Assembly (NCBI RefSeq): GCF_049200465.1
Contig: NZ_CP120836.1
Coordinates: forward strand, 2,542,001 to 2,606,000
DNA from: Leptothermofonsia sp049200465
Lineage (GTDB): Bacteria > Cyanobacteriota > Cyanobacteriia > Leptolyngbyales > Leptolyngbyaceae
Length of the DNA: 64,000 bases
Direction: 5' to 3'
This document shows, in pieces, positions 34,553-43,239 of this stretch. The notes below the pieces were generated by a model. The model was not told the DNA's origin. It saw nothing but the letters and a program-made list of their open reading frames with translations, and did not search any database. The position numbers and the translations under genes are program-made. Numbering within the stretch: the stretch's first letter is position 1; each line of letters begins with the position of its first letter.

Positions 34553-35263
34553 ATGCGTGGAGATAGGCGAGAAGGAGGGGTGGAGGAAACCGGGAGGCAG
34601 GAACCAGGAGCCAGGAGCCAAGAGCTAGCTCAGACCTCAAACCTCAAACCTCAAACCTTTCCCAGCCCCCAGTCTCTAGTCCCTGGCTCCTCTGCCACCC
34701 CTCACCCCTTACCCTTCATTCCTGACCTGATCGAAATCGGCAAAATCGTTGCTCCCCAGGGCTTGAAAGGTGAGTTACGTGTTTATCCAGATTCCGACTT
34801 TCCAGAGCGGTTTGTGCAGCCAGGGATGCGTTGGTTGCTAAAGCCGGGGCATAAAGAACCTCAGCCTGTTGAGCTGGTGCGAGGAAAGCACCAGGATGGC
34901 AAGGGGTTGTATGTAATTCAACTGGCCGGTGTAGTTGATAGAACTCAGGCAGAAGCGCTAAAGGGGGCAAAGCTACTGGTTCCAGCCAGCGATCGCCCCC
35001 CTTTGGCAGAAGATGAATTCCACGTTTCTGACCTGATTGGCTTGAATGTATTTGACCAGATCACTCACGCATTTATTGGCGTCGTTGTCAACGTGATTTC
35101 AGCCGGAAATGATTTGCTGGAAGTTGAGCGGTGTGCCCAGACTGAAACTTTTGCAAAGAAACCAGCGACTGTTTTGATTCCCTTTGTAAAGGCGATCGTC
35201 CCGGTTGTAGATTTAGACCAAAAACGGATTGAAATCACTCCTCCCAAAGGGCTGATTGGATAG
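34553..35263 (+). CDS. rimM: Ribosome maturation factor RimM with repeat-derived N-terminal extension
   Basis: 236 aa; binds ribosomal protein uS19 and assists 30S head assembly. The conserved N-terminal domain begins at LIEIGKIVAPQGLKGELRVYPDSDFPERF (about residue 59), and the PRC-barrel covers about 145-236 (SDLIGLNVFD, VVNVISAGNDLLEV and IPFVKAIVPVVDLDQKRIEI). The 58 residues before this (RQEPGARSQELAQTSNLKPQ...) are translated heptamer-repeat DNA with no match to the family, and no usual start codon (ATG, GTG or TTG) lies between GTG 34580 and the core. The gene therefore seems to have been forced to use a new upstream start. Core assignment secure. Confidence 0.93.
   Translation: MRGDRREGGVEETGRQEPGARSQELAQTSNLKPQTFPSPQSLVPGSSATPHPLPFIPDLIEIGKIVAPQGLKGELRVYPDSDFPERFVQPGMRWLLKPGHKEPQPVELVRGKHQDGKGLYVIQLAGVVDRTQAEALKGAKLLVPASDRPPLAEDEFHVSDLIGLNVFDQITHAFIGVVVNVISAGNDLLEVERCAQTETFAKKPATVLIPFVKAIVPVVDLDQKRIEITPPKGLIG
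34555..34720 (+). repeat. Heptamer tract forming the rimM 5' end
   Basis: GGAGGCAGGAACCAGGAGCC-type units on the left, then pyrimidine-rich CTCAAACCTCAAACCT and CTCTAGTCCCTGGCTCC units, all open in the rimM frame. Confidence 0.7.
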
Positions 35264-35303
35264 TCGCAACGAACTATGTACAAGCGCCCTCAAAGCCTGA
35301 TTC

Positions 35304-36011
35304 ATGAGACCTTACCAACTGATTACAATCCGGGAGTGCAATGAGCCCCTGTTGCCAATTCCGCCGGAAATCTTTCCCTTTGTCCTGCCCCATCCCTATG
35401 AAAAATTGGGGGCTCCCTATGGGGAAAGGTCACCCTTTTACCTGCGGGAAGGGGTGCTTAAATGTCTGCTGACCGCTCAAGAAATGTTACAAGAAAAACG
35501 ACCCGGGTGGCGAATTCAGATTTTTGATGCCTATCGCCCGATCGCTGTGCAGCAGTTTATGGTGGACTACACCTTTCGAGAACTGGTGCAGGCACAGGGA
35601 CTATTCCTGGAAACCCTAACGGAAGAACAGCGGCAAGGAATTCTGGAGCAGGTATATGAGTTTTGGGCGGTACCCAGTCCCGATCCGGCAACGCCGCCAC
35701 CCCACAGTACAGGTTCTGCAATTGATGTCACTCTGGTGGATGAAACGGGGCAGCCAGTTCCAATGGGTTCACCGATTGATGAAATGTCTCCCCGTTCCTT
35801 TCCCGACCATTTTGCAAATAGTGAAGTGCCCGATGAGCAGCAATTCCACCAGAACCGTCAATTGTTGAGCAAGATTATGGTGATGGCCGGATTTGAACAG
35901 CATCCCCAGGAATGGTGGCATTTTTGCCTGGGGGACCAGATGTGGGCGTGGCTGGTGAATCAAAAAAATCCAGATATGGCCGCGATCGCCTGCTATGGAG
36001 CGGTGGCATAG
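35304..36011 (+). CDS. D-alanyl-D-alanine dipeptidase, VanX family
   Basis: 235 aa zinc peptidase of family M15D. It cleaves D-Ala-D-Ala, here more likely for peptidoglycan turnover than vancomycin resistance because no vanHA or ligase is near. Motifs: FDAYRPIAVQQFM, zinc-binding HSTGSAIDVTLVD (about 131-144), and EWWHF (about 202-206). No signal peptide, so cytosolic. The 3' end overlaps convergent gshB by 19 bp. The gene follows rimM by 40 bp on the same strand. Confidence 0.9.
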   Translation: MRPYQLITIRECNEPLLPIPPEIFPFVLPHPYEKLGAPYGERSPFYLREGVLKCLLTAQEMLQEKRPGWRIQIFDAYRPIAVQQFMVDYTFRELVQAQGLFLETLTEEQRQGILEQVYEFWAVPSPDPATPPPHSTGSAIDVTLVDETGQPVPMGSPIDEMSPRSFPDHFANSEVPDEQQFHQNRQLLSKIMVMAGFEQHPQEWWHFCLGDQMWAWLVNQKNPDMAAIACYGAVA

Positions 36012-36994
36012 GATGGGCGATCGCCCCTTCCCGCCCCTTTGCGAGCAATCCACTCGATGACCTGACAACCGAGGCGAGTTCCTTCCAGGCGATCAATTTC
36101 GCGCACGCCTGTGGGGCTGGTCACGTTTACCTCCGTCAGATAGCCACCAATCACATCAATGCCAACGAATACCAGGCCATCTCGCTTTAAAGTTGGAGCC
36201 AGTTGGGCACAGATCTCCCGCTCCCGCTCAGTGATTTCGGTTTGGGCCACTCTGCCCCCCACGGCCATGTTGCCGCGAAACTCATTACCCGTTGGGATGC
36301 GGTTAACGGCACCGATGGGTTCGCCATCCAGCAAAATAATGCGCTTGTCGCCCTCCTTTGCCGCTGGCAGATAGGTCTGTACCATGACAGGTACCTGCCC
36401 TTGCTGGGTGCTGATTTCGATAAGCGAGTTGAGGTTGCGATCGCCCCTTTCCAGGAACAAAATTCCCTCTCCCGCTTTACCTCCCAGCGGTTTCAGCACC
36501 GCCATTCCCTTTTCTGCCACAAACTTCAGAATGACTTGCTTGCTCTGGCTCACAATGGTTTCGGGAATGGCTTCTGTAAACTGAAGTGCGTACATCTTCT
36601 CATTGGCGGCCCGGATTCCCCGCGGCGAGTTGATCACCAGCGTTTTTGTTGGATCGATGTAGTCTAGGATGTAAGTTGCGTAGAGGTAGGGGACTGTCAC
36701 GGGCGGATCGGTGCGCATAAAAACTGCATCCATCTCTGCTAAAGACAGATGCATTCGCTCCTTTAGCACAAACCAGGGATTGGCTGCCACCCAGCGTCCC
36801 TCAATTAGTTGCACTGGAAAAAGTTGAACCCGTTCCAGTAGGGCAAAGGCTTTACCCTCTGCTACACTCAAATGGTTTGCCTGAGTAATCCAAACTTCGT
36901 GCCCCAGTTCTTGAGCCGCTTCCATCAGCGCAACACTGGTATCGTGACCGGGGTCCAACCGTTTGATCGGGTCAATGATAAATGCAAATTTCAC
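35993..36994 (-). CDS. gshB: Glutathione synthetase
   Basis: 333 aa ATP-grasp ligase joining gamma-glutamylcysteine and glycine. Clear motifs: FIIDPIKRLDPGHDTSVALM at the N terminus, MRTDPPV, INSPRGIRAANEKMYAL, VLKPLGGKAGEGI, VQTYLPAAKEGDKRIILLDGEPIGAVNR and EVNVTSPTGVREIDR. Full length; the last about 18 residues extend beyond the conserved end. grxC lies 14 bp upstream on the same strand, a thiol-redox operon (grxC-gshB) known in cyanobacteria. Confidence 0.97.
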   Translation of the reverse strand: MKFAFIIDPIKRLDPGHDTSVALMEAAQELGHEVWITQANHLSVAEGKAFALLERVQLFPVQLIEGRWVAANPWFVLKERMHLSLAEMDAVFMRTDPPVTVPYLYATYILDYIDPTKTLVINSPRGIRAANEKMYALQFTEAIPETIVSQSKQVILKFVAEKGMAVLKPLGGKAGEGILFLERGDRNLNSLIEISTQQGQVPVMVQTYLPAAKEGDKRIILLDGEPIGAVNRIPTGNEFRGNMAVGGRVAQTEITEREREICAQLAPTLKRDGLVFVGIDVIGGYLTEVNVTSPTGVREIDRLEGTRLGCQVIEWIARKGAGRGDRPSYATAP

Positions 36995-37008
36995 TTAAAA
37001 ACCCTCAG

Positions 37009-37266
37009 TCATTGCAGCAACGCATCCAACTTTCCCTGTGCATTTAGAGCATACAGTTCATCGCATCCACCAATGTGTTGATTGCCAATAAAAATTTGTG
37101 GCAGGGAGCGACGTCCATTTGCTCGTTTAGCCATTTTTGCCCGTGCAGCCTCATCACCATCAATACAATATTCCGTATACTCGACCCCTTTCTTCTCCAA
37201 CAGAGCTTTTGCACGAATACAAAAGGGACACATGCTCCAGGTATAGATCTCGACGTTGGCAGACAT
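37009..37266 (-). CDS. grxC: Glutaredoxin 3
   Basis: 85 aa from ATG 37266 (a TTG four codons upstream is in frame). Dithiol active site CPFC near residue 11, the cis-proline motif RSLPQIFIGNQHIGGCDE, and the full thioredoxin fold. Uses glutathione to reduce disulfides and mixed disulfides in the cytosol. Forms an operon with gshB 14 bp downstream, matching its need for glutathione. Confidence 0.96.
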   Translation of the reverse strand: MSANVEIYTWSMCPFCIRAKALLEKKGVEYTEYCIDGDEAARAKMAKRANGRRSLPQIFIGNQHIGGCDELYALNAQGKLDALLQ

Positions 37267-37391
37267 AGTTCTTAACATTTATCGTTTAGCTCCATTCTAG
37301 ACTGCCCTATGAGATTGCTGATTAATGGATTGCATAGAGGCCATTGTCAAATTCCATTGTTTTCCATGCTTTATCCAATACCATTTCCTGG

Positions 37392-37518
37392 TATAACTGT
37401 CGCCAGATTTTAGAACATTGGTTTTAAGGGGGTGTGGGGGCTGCGCCCCCAGCCAGGGGTTTACCCCTGCACTCCGTCCTAAACCTGGTGACTACCTAAA
37501 CCTGGTGACTATAGCTAT
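37392..37518 (+). repeat. Dispersed GC-core repeat, family A (A2), with internal duplication
   Basis: Left end TATAACTGTCGCCAGATTTTAG (eroded), GGGGGCTGCGCCCCC and AGGGGTTTACCCCTG hairpins, right end GTCCTAAACCTGGTGACTA. A 17-bp unit (37478-37494) is repeated exactly at 37495-37511. Confidence 0.8.
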
Positions 37519-37648
37519 AGAGAGTAATCCGCTCCAGTGATTCATGTTCTACAAATTCCATCTATCCTTAATTAGGGGTTCCTTTATGCTGACTCTAGCG
37601 GCACGTTCGCTTCTTTGCCCCCTTGTTTAGAGCATTGAGATTCGACCT

Positions 37649-38140
37649 ATGGCTGATACCTTCTCCTTCGATGTTGTGAGTGATTTTGATCGGCAAGAAC
37701 TGATCAATGCGCTTGATCAGGCAAAGCGAGAAATTCAAACCCGGTATGACCTGAAAGACACCAAAACCACGTTGGAATTAGGCGACCAGGCCATTGTGAT
37801 CAACACGGATAGCGAGTTTACCCTACAGGCTGTCCACACGATTCTGCAAACCAAAGCCGCCAAACGGAACCTGTCAATGAAAATTTTTGACTACGGTAAG
37901 GTTGAGACTGCCAGCGGCAACCGGGTGCGGCAGGAGATCGCTCTTAAGAAGGGAATTAGCCAGGAGATTGGGAAACAGATTACCAAAATCGTGCGGGATG
38001 AGTTTAAGAAAGTCCAGGCATCAATTCAGGGAGATGCGGTGCGAGTCAGCGCCAAATCGAAAGATGATTTACAGGCTGTGATTCAACGCATTAAACAGGA
38101 AGACTTTCCAGTTGCGCTGCAATTTACGAATTACCGATAG
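37649..38140 (+). CDS. yajQ: YajQ-family nucleotide/c-di-GMP-binding protein
   Basis: 163 aa, two RNP-like halves. The N-terminal FSFDVVSDFDRQELINALDQAKREI and TRYDLKDTK are family signatures; KKGISQEIGKQITKIVRDEFKKVQ and QDAVRV-like segments complete it. Some members bind cyclic di-GMP and affect transcription regulators in Xanthomonas; whether the cyanobacterial form does is untested as far as I know. Soluble, ATG start. No operon partner is evident. Confidence 0.95.
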   Translation: MADTFSFDVVSDFDRQELINALDQAKREIQTRYDLKDTKTTLELGDQAIVINTDSEFTLQAVHTILQTKAAKRNLSMKIFDYGKVETASGNRVRQEIALKKGISQEIGKQITKIVRDEFKKVQASIQGDAVRVSAKSKDDLQAVIQRIKQEDFPVALQFTNYR

Positions 38141-38208
38141 CCCAAAAGTGGGGAAGTGGATGATTGGATAAGCGAACAGGTGTGTAGGGGAGATTACCTC
38201 TCATTCTC

Positions 38209-39068
38209 TCATTGGGTCACAGAGTAATATCCCTGCCGATAGCCCTCGCTGTAGGCTCTGCGCAGGGGAGGGTTGTTTTGCAGGGCATTGTCGTAAATGT
38301 CCTGATTCAAATCGTAAGGACGGTTATTGAGGGCATCGGCCCGTCCAGCTCCATAGCCCCGGTTATACCAATCCCGTTGTACCCCTGAGTAACTGCCTGA
38401 GCCATTGGTGTTAGGGGTTTCAGCCGTGGTGTACCCGTCTCCATAGCCTCTGGTGTATTCGCGGGAGAATTCAGGGAGTAGCTGGTAGGAGCCTGCGATC
38501 GGGTCATATCTGCGTCCCGCTCTGGCATCGGCCTGCCCCTGTCGGTATCCTTCGTTGTAGTACCGTCGTTTTTCGGTGGCAAAAGGGTCTTCCCCCCAAA
38601 TTCAACCGAACTGTATCCATTTGCGTAACCGCGGGTGTACTCGCGCGCAAGTTCTGGACGGAGTTCGTAGGAACTGGCAACGGGGTCGTATCTGCGTCCT
38701 GCTTTGGCGTCTGCCTGCCCCTGTCGGTATCCTCGCTCATAGTATTGCCGAGGGTTGGTACCGCCTCCGCTGGAGATGGGAACTATCTGGCTAAGTCTGA
38801 TTCTGCCCCGGTTATATTCACAGGTGGCGTTGTAGAGTAATCCGTTGCGGCGATTTTTTACTCGCATGGTCACTTTCGAAGTCTGATATGCTCCACCGCC
38901 ATAGCTAGAAAGCAGTTGCTGTATGATGTATCCCTGATTTTGGGTGTGTTTGTAACAGGCGTTGATGATTGCCTGGGTTGCACCAGCCTGGGCAGGCGGG
39001 GTGGGTAGAAGGGTTGAAGTAGCTGTCAGGGCGATCACAGTGAGTAAAGCCTTTACAGGTCGCATCAT
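38209..39068 (-). pseudogene. Secreted Tyr/Gly-repeat protein gene with a -1 frameshift in a poly-G run
   Basis: The N-terminal frame from ATG 39068 (or 39065) encodes a signal peptide (ending PAQA), a domain with ACYKHTQNQGYIIQQLL, and a repeat YYERGYRQGQADAKAGRRYDP...REYTRGYANGY. It then leaves that pattern after the six-G run at 38592-38597 and reads nonsense to 38307. In the neighbouring frame the pattern resumes at once with RYYNEGYRQGQADARAGRRYD and continues for three more GY-rich units to TGA at 38209. One added base restores a single frame of about 286 residues. Either a real frameshift or a sequencing error in the homopolymer. The function of the GYxxGxxDA repeats is unknown; the protein was exported. 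Confidence 0.85.
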
Positions 39069-39677
39069 CTTCCCCTTATTAAGACACAGAAGCTATCGGG
39101 GTTAAACCTGGTAGTTATACTTTGGGTAGACCTCAAGAGGTAATGATGAGCGGCGCTGGCCACCATCATTTCAAACTGAAAAATCATGATGATTTGAGCA
39201 CTACCATACTTTGCATCCCCGCTAGGGATTATAAAATCATCATTGCGTAGTCAATATTGCATGTTATCCAGTGACAGGCAAGCTCTCCTAAAGTTTCAAA
39301 GGCTTGATTCCTGGTGATGGTTGATTGATCTCGATTATTTCAGCTTTGTCGATTCAGGACAATTTTGAAGGGGGGTTGGGGAGCAAGAAACCAGGCATTC
39401 TGTTACAGGCAGTAGTTTTTCAAGCATCTTCTTATTGTTTCCTTATTTTCTTCATTTATGGTCTAAACGAATGCTGTCCGGCTCCACCTTTTGAAGAACA
39501 GGAGCAATGCGGCTGTTAAGGTCTGTGATAGCCCACTCAATCCAACCAGCGAGTATTCTAAACATCTCTCTAAACGGGTGTTAAAGAAAACGGATTAATT
39601 TCTTGGATGGGTGATTTTAGCTCTACGATTAGCGCATTGATAAAGCTCATTTGATGATTAGTCAGGGACATAACTAT
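39069..39677. other. Long intergenic region without clear features
   Basis: About 610 bp between divergent genes. A patch at 39140-39240 contains several ATCATGATGATT/AATCATCATT-like short inverted pieces that might be operator or hairpin sequence. No convincing gene, repeat-family copy or RNA was seen; a 64-codon open frame at 39325 has no support. Confidence 0.4.
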
Positions 39678-39719
39678 CATGGTGAATTTGAAGAAAAACA
39701 TGGTGAATTTGAAGAAAAA
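39678..39719. repeat. 21-bp tandem duplication of a start region
   Basis: Two identical 21-bp units (39678-39698, 39699-39719), each carrying an in-frame ATG and encoding MVNLKK. The following protein therefore has two equivalent starts 7 codons apart. Confidence 0.92.
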
Positions 39720-41625
39720 AACTTCCGTTATTCCTCTGGCCGTTCTGCTTACCTTGGCGGCTGCTCCCAAATTTCAACTCCAACAATTATTAGAAGCTTC
39801 GATTACTCAACCAGCTCTGGCTCAAACGGCTGCTCCCAGTTCTTTTCCAATGCCTGAGACCGTTGCCAAAGGAACGAAGGTTGCGATTGACGGTTCCAGC
39901 AGTATGGAAACTATTAATGAAGCGTTGAAACGGAGCTTTGAGAAACAGTTTCCAGGGACTGATATTCGGATTGCCAGTGAAGGAACGGATGCGGCATTAC
40001 AAGCTCTACGGGAGGGCAAAATTGACCTGGTGGCGATCGGGCGTCCATTAACTGCCGCAGAAAAGGCAGAGGGACTGGTTGCAGTACCCATTTCTCGTAA
40101 CAAAATTGCGATTATTGTTGGACCTGACAGTCCATTTAATGGCAGCCTGACGATTGAGCAATTTGCCAGAATTTTCCGGGGTGAAATCACAGACTGGTCA
40201 CAGGTTGGTGGGGCAAAGGGACCCGTTCGGCTTGTTGATCGCCCCGAAAGCAGTGATACCCGTCAGGCATTTCTCAACTATCCCGTTTTTCCAAAAGCTC
40301 CTTTTGAGACGGGTGTCAATGCAGTTCAAGTGGCAGAAGACAAGACTTCGGCGGTAATTGAGAAACTGGGTACCGATGGCGTTGGTTATGCCATTGCCGA
40401 TCAGGTGATTGACCAACCCGAAGTTCGGGTTGTCCAGATGCACAAGACCCTGCCTACGGATCCCCGCTATCCCTTTTCCCAACCCCTGTCCTATGTTTAT
40501 AAGGGACCCAGTCCCAACCCCGGTGTGCAGGCGTTCCTGGGTTATGCGCTGACTCCTGAAAGTCAGCGAGTTGTTGAGCAGGCCAGGAGCGAGGCGGCAA
40601 AGACTTCTGAAGAAGCGGCAACGGCTCCTGAGCCGACTGGGGTTGCCCCTGCCCCCGAAACTGCCGTGGTTCTGCCTGCGCCCGTCGCTGCTAAACCTTC
40701 CTGGGCACCTTTATGGTGGCTGCTGCTGCCATTGCTGGGGTTACCTCTGCTGTTGTGGTGGGCATTGGGCCGGGGAGCGCGGCGATCGCCCACGGAGCGC
40801 CCCAGCCGGATTATTCTGACCCCACGCAACTGCCGGGATGCTTACGCCTATTGGGAACTGTCAGAGGATGATAAGAAGAAGTACCAGAAATATGGCAAGA
40901 AGCAGGCCCTGCGGCTTTACGACGTGACAGATATTAACCTGGATTACCAGCAACCCCACAGCGTTCAGCGGTTTGAGTGCGATTATCAGCAGCAACGGGA
41001 TATGCACCTACCAATTGAGGTGGACAATCGGGATTACCTGGTTGAACTGGGCTTTATCAATTCCAAGGATGAATGGGTGAGCCTGGCCAGGTCTGAGCAC
41101 GTCCGGGTGCCTCAATGCAGCCCCGTGGCGACTCCCCCCATAACTGAGACGGTGGTGAAAGGGATGACTCCGGCAATGTCACGGGTAACCGCAGCGGGAG
41201 CAGCAGCGGCAACTGTAGCAGCCGGGCGCACTATGGTGGCGGGCGATCGCGTTGCTACTCCTGAGCCAGTCCACGAAACCAGGTATGATAGCCGGATTAT
41301 TCTGACCCCACGCAATTCCGCTGATGCCTATGCCTATTGGGAAGTATCCGATGAACACAAGACAGATCTGCAACGGCAGGGAGGCCAGAATCTGATGTTG
41401 CGCCTTTACGATGTCACAGACATCAACAGCGACTATCAGGAACCCCATGCTATGTATGAGTTTGAGTGTGATGAACTGGATAATGACCGTCATTTGCCGA
41501 TCCGATCTAGCGATCGCGACTACCTGGTTGAGCTGGGTTATACCACCGCTGACGGTCGTTGGCTACGGCTGGCTCGTTCTAACTCCGTTCGGGTGGCATC
41601 GGAAAAAACCCGTTCCTCCCTCTAA
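39679..41625 (+). CDS. PstS-like periplasmic-binding domain, one TM helix and two DUF4912 domains
   Basis: 648 aa (641 from the second ATG at 39700). Order: signal peptide (about 10-50, ending ALAQ); a phosphate-binding-protein-like domain (about 58-310) with DGSSSMETINEALKRSFEKQF, EGKIDLVAIGRPL, FRGEITDWSQVGG and DGVGYAIADQV; a Pro/Ala-rich stretch; a single membrane helix (about 342-362); then two DUF4912 domains (about 375-480 and 538-640), each starting SRIILTPRN and containing DAYAYWE and LRLYDVTDIN. The topology puts solute binding outside and the DUF4912 pair in the cytosol. No ABC permease or ATPase genes are near, so this is more likely a sensor than a transporter (inference). Confidence 0.88.
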   Translation: MVNLKKNMVNLKKKTSVIPLAVLLTLAAAPKFQLQQLLEASITQPALAQTAAPSSFPMPETVAKGTKVAIDGSSSMETINEALKRSFEKQFPGTDIRIASEGTDAALQALREGKIDLVAIGRPLTAAEKAEGLVAVPISRNKIAIIVGPDSPFNGSLTIEQFARIFRGEITDWSQVGGAKGPVRLVDRPESSDTRQAFLNYPVFPKAPFETGVNAVQVAEDKTSAVIEKLGTDGVGYAIADQVIDQPEVRVVQMHKTLPTDPRYPFSQPLSYVYKGPSPNPGVQAFLGYALTPESQRVVEQARSEAAKTSEEAATAPEPTGVAPAPETAVVLPAPVAAKPSWAPLWWLLLPLLGLPLLLWWALGRGARRSPTERPSRIILTPRNCRDAYAYWELSEDDKKKYQKYGKKQALRLYDVTDINLDYQQPHSVQRFECDYQQQRDMHLPIEVDNRDYLVELGFINSKDEWVSLARSEHVRVPQCSPVATPPITETVVKGMTPAMSRVTAAGAAAATVAAGRTMVAGDRVATPEPVHETRYDSRIILTPRNSADAYAYWEVSDEHKTDLQRQGGQNLMLRLYDVTDINSDYQEPHAMYEFECDELDNDRHLPIRSSDRDYLVELGYTTADGRWLRLARSNSVRVASEKTRSSL

Positions 41626-41787
41626 AGTTGGGTAATCCTATATTTTAATCACTCCCGCTCCTCCGCTCCTCTACCCTTCCGCGCCCCCACTCTCACGTCC
41701 TGGCCCTATCAGCTACACCTGCTATCAGTTGGTCAGCCTCAAATCTGTTCAACTTTCATTCCGCAAATATTAGGAGACATTACAATC

Positions 41788-42336
41788 ATGGGACTCTTTT
41801 ACGAAGTACTCAGTGCAATTAACAATCCCAATCAACAAGCCAGCATTGACCAGCTCAGTTCATTATCTGGCTCTGTACAACAACTTGCCAACCAGCATGG
41901 AATTGATAACAATACGATGCAAACGGTGTTATCAGCGTTAGGAGGGGCTCTTAGTCCTGTACTACGCCAACAGGCAGGTAGTCAGTCGCTTGAAGGAATG
42001 CTAGGTCAGCTCGCTGGTGGCAACTTTGCAGGAACTGGCGGCAATTTTAATCCCTCATCGCTGGTGTCCTTAATTCCACCTCAGTTCCAGGAACAGATTA
42101 TTCAAACAGTGGCTCAGAAAACTGGCCTGAGTGCTGGAATGCTTCAGGGGCTGCTACCTGCCTTGCTTCCCATTGTGATGAACTTCCTGAATATGGGGAA
42201 AAGTACCTCCGGTGGACAGGGTGCAAATCCGCTCTTGAATGCTTTTCTGGATAGCGATCGCGACGGTGACACCGACCTGGGCGATGTCATGAAATTCGCC
42301 AACCGCTTCCTGAATGCTCAATACCAGCCAGCTTAA
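41788..42336 (+). CDS. DUF937-like (YidB-type) protein
   Basis: 182 aa, Gln/Asn/Gly/Leu-rich. Begins MGLFYEVLSAINNPNQQASIDQLSSL, with VLSALGGALSPVLRQQAG, GLSAGMLQGLLPALLPIVMNFL and a C-terminal LLNAFLDSDRDGDTDLGDVMKFA. The last motif (DSDRDGDTD) looks like a calcium-binding loop and is typical of DUF937/YidB proteins, whose role is not established. No signal peptide. A strong terminator lies about 115 bp downstream. Confidence 0.8.
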   Translation: MGLFYEVLSAINNPNQQASIDQLSSLSGSVQQLANQHGIDNNTMQTVLSALGGALSPVLRQQAGSQSLEGMLGQLAGGNFAGTGGNFNPSSLVSLIPPQFQEQIIQTVAQKTGLSAGMLQGLLPALLPIVMNFLNMGKSTSGGQGANPLLNAFLDSDRDGDTDLGDVMKFANRFLNAQYQPA

Positions 42337-42452
42337 GTGATAAAAGAATGAATGGGAGATGTGATGGAGGAATGGGTTGACGCCCCTTCCCATTCCTCCA
42401 GCCATCCCCTTCTTTCACCTGGCGCTGACACCTTATGAACAACTAACAACTT

Positions 42453-42483
42453 AAAAAGGAGCCTAGAAGCAGGCTCCTTTTTT
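42453..42483 (+). terminator. Rho-independent terminator
   Basis: Perfect stem AAAGGAGCCT/AGGCTCCTTT around a 6-base loop, followed by a T-run. It serves the DUF937-like gene; the A-run on the other side could allow weaker function for psaL in reverse. Confidence 0.88.
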
Positions 42484-42496
42484 GCGTGTAGCAAAG

Positions 42497-42611
42497 TATA
42501 GCTGTTGCCAGGTTGCTTAGGACATTGGCTCTAAAGGGGGCGTGGAGGCTTCACCCCCAGCCAGGGGTTCCACCTCTGCACCCTATCCTCAGCCTGGTGG
42601 CTATAGCTATA
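42497..42611 (+). repeat. Dispersed GC-core repeat, family A (A2)
   Basis: Type copy of subtype A2: TATAGCTGTTGCCAGGTTGC, CTTAGGACATTGG, GGAGGCTTCACCCCC and AGGGGTTCCACCTCT hairpins (slightly eroded), AGCCTGGTGGCTATAGCTATA. It lies 13 bp past the terminator and 13 bp before the psaL stop. Confidence 0.85.
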
Positions 42612-42623
42612 AGTTGACAATGC

Positions 42624-43148
42624 CTAGTTAAAGTGACCCCGGAAAATAGAATCAACAATGCCGAAGTTGGCTAGCAGCAGGTAAGCTGTAAACGCGCCAC
42701 CCATTGCACCAATGAGGAATCCTCCCGTGAATTGGCTCCAACCTTCTGCGGTTTGCAGGGCTTCATTGGAACGACCGGGGGCTCCACCAGAAGATTGCAC
42801 AGCGGTTGCTGCGTTCGATCCTTCCTCACCAAAGGTGGCAAGCCCGTAGGCAGAAAGGCATGCGGTAGCGATCAAAATGAGAGCAATGCCTGAAATGAGG
42901 CCACCTAATGCGGCGTGGTCTGAGTCACGCAGGGGACCCAGCTTAACCCAGGGGCCAATGATGAAATAACCGTGTGCCAGACCAATTTCTAGTCCGCGCA
43001 GGATGGGAGAGAGCCCCTTCCGATAGGCTGGAAGGTTTCCGATAAATGTTCTAGTAAAAGCAGAATCACTAATGGGAGTTGACAGATTTCCGCTGAAGGG
43101 ATCGCCCTTGAAGGGTTGAATAAGTTCTGCATTTCTAGGATCAGACAT
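42624..43148 (-). CDS. psaL: Photosystem I reaction centre subunit XI
   Basis: 174 aa membrane subunit needed for photosystem I trimer (or tetramer) formation. N-terminal PFKGDPFSGNLSTPISDSAFT and NLPAYRKGLSPILRGLEIGLAHGYFIIGPWVKLGPLR are hallmark. It has two to three membrane helices (about 75-100, 135-160); the loop between them (about 105-130, SSGGAPGRSNEALQ) is Ser/Gly-rich and somewhat long. ATG start with AAGGA upstream. The usual small partner gene psaI was not found on either side in this window. Identity is certain. Confidence 0.98.
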   Translation of the reverse strand: MSDPRNAELIQPFKGDPFSGNLSTPISDSAFTRTFIGNLPAYRKGLSPILRGLEIGLAHGYFIIGPWVKLGPLRDSDHAALGGLISGIALILIATACLSAYGLATFGEEGSNAATAVQSSGGAPGRSNEALQTAEGWSQFTGGFLIGAMGGAFTAYLLLANFGIVDSIFRGHFN

Positions 43149-43239
43149 GCTTAATTGTCCTTATCTATCTAGGGGTATGCGAAGAATTGAGACTAATTCT
43201 ACGCCCAGGGAGGGACGCTCCGTAACAAGAGATGTTCAA

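Noticed and set aside
35304..36011. Vancomycin-resistance gene cluster
   Set aside because: Only the VanX-type dipeptidase is present; no vanH, vanA or vanRS neighbours. Peptidoglycan recycling is the simpler reading.
39325..39519. 64-codon open frame in a long gap
   Set aside because: No ribosome binding site, no recognisable domain and unusual composition.
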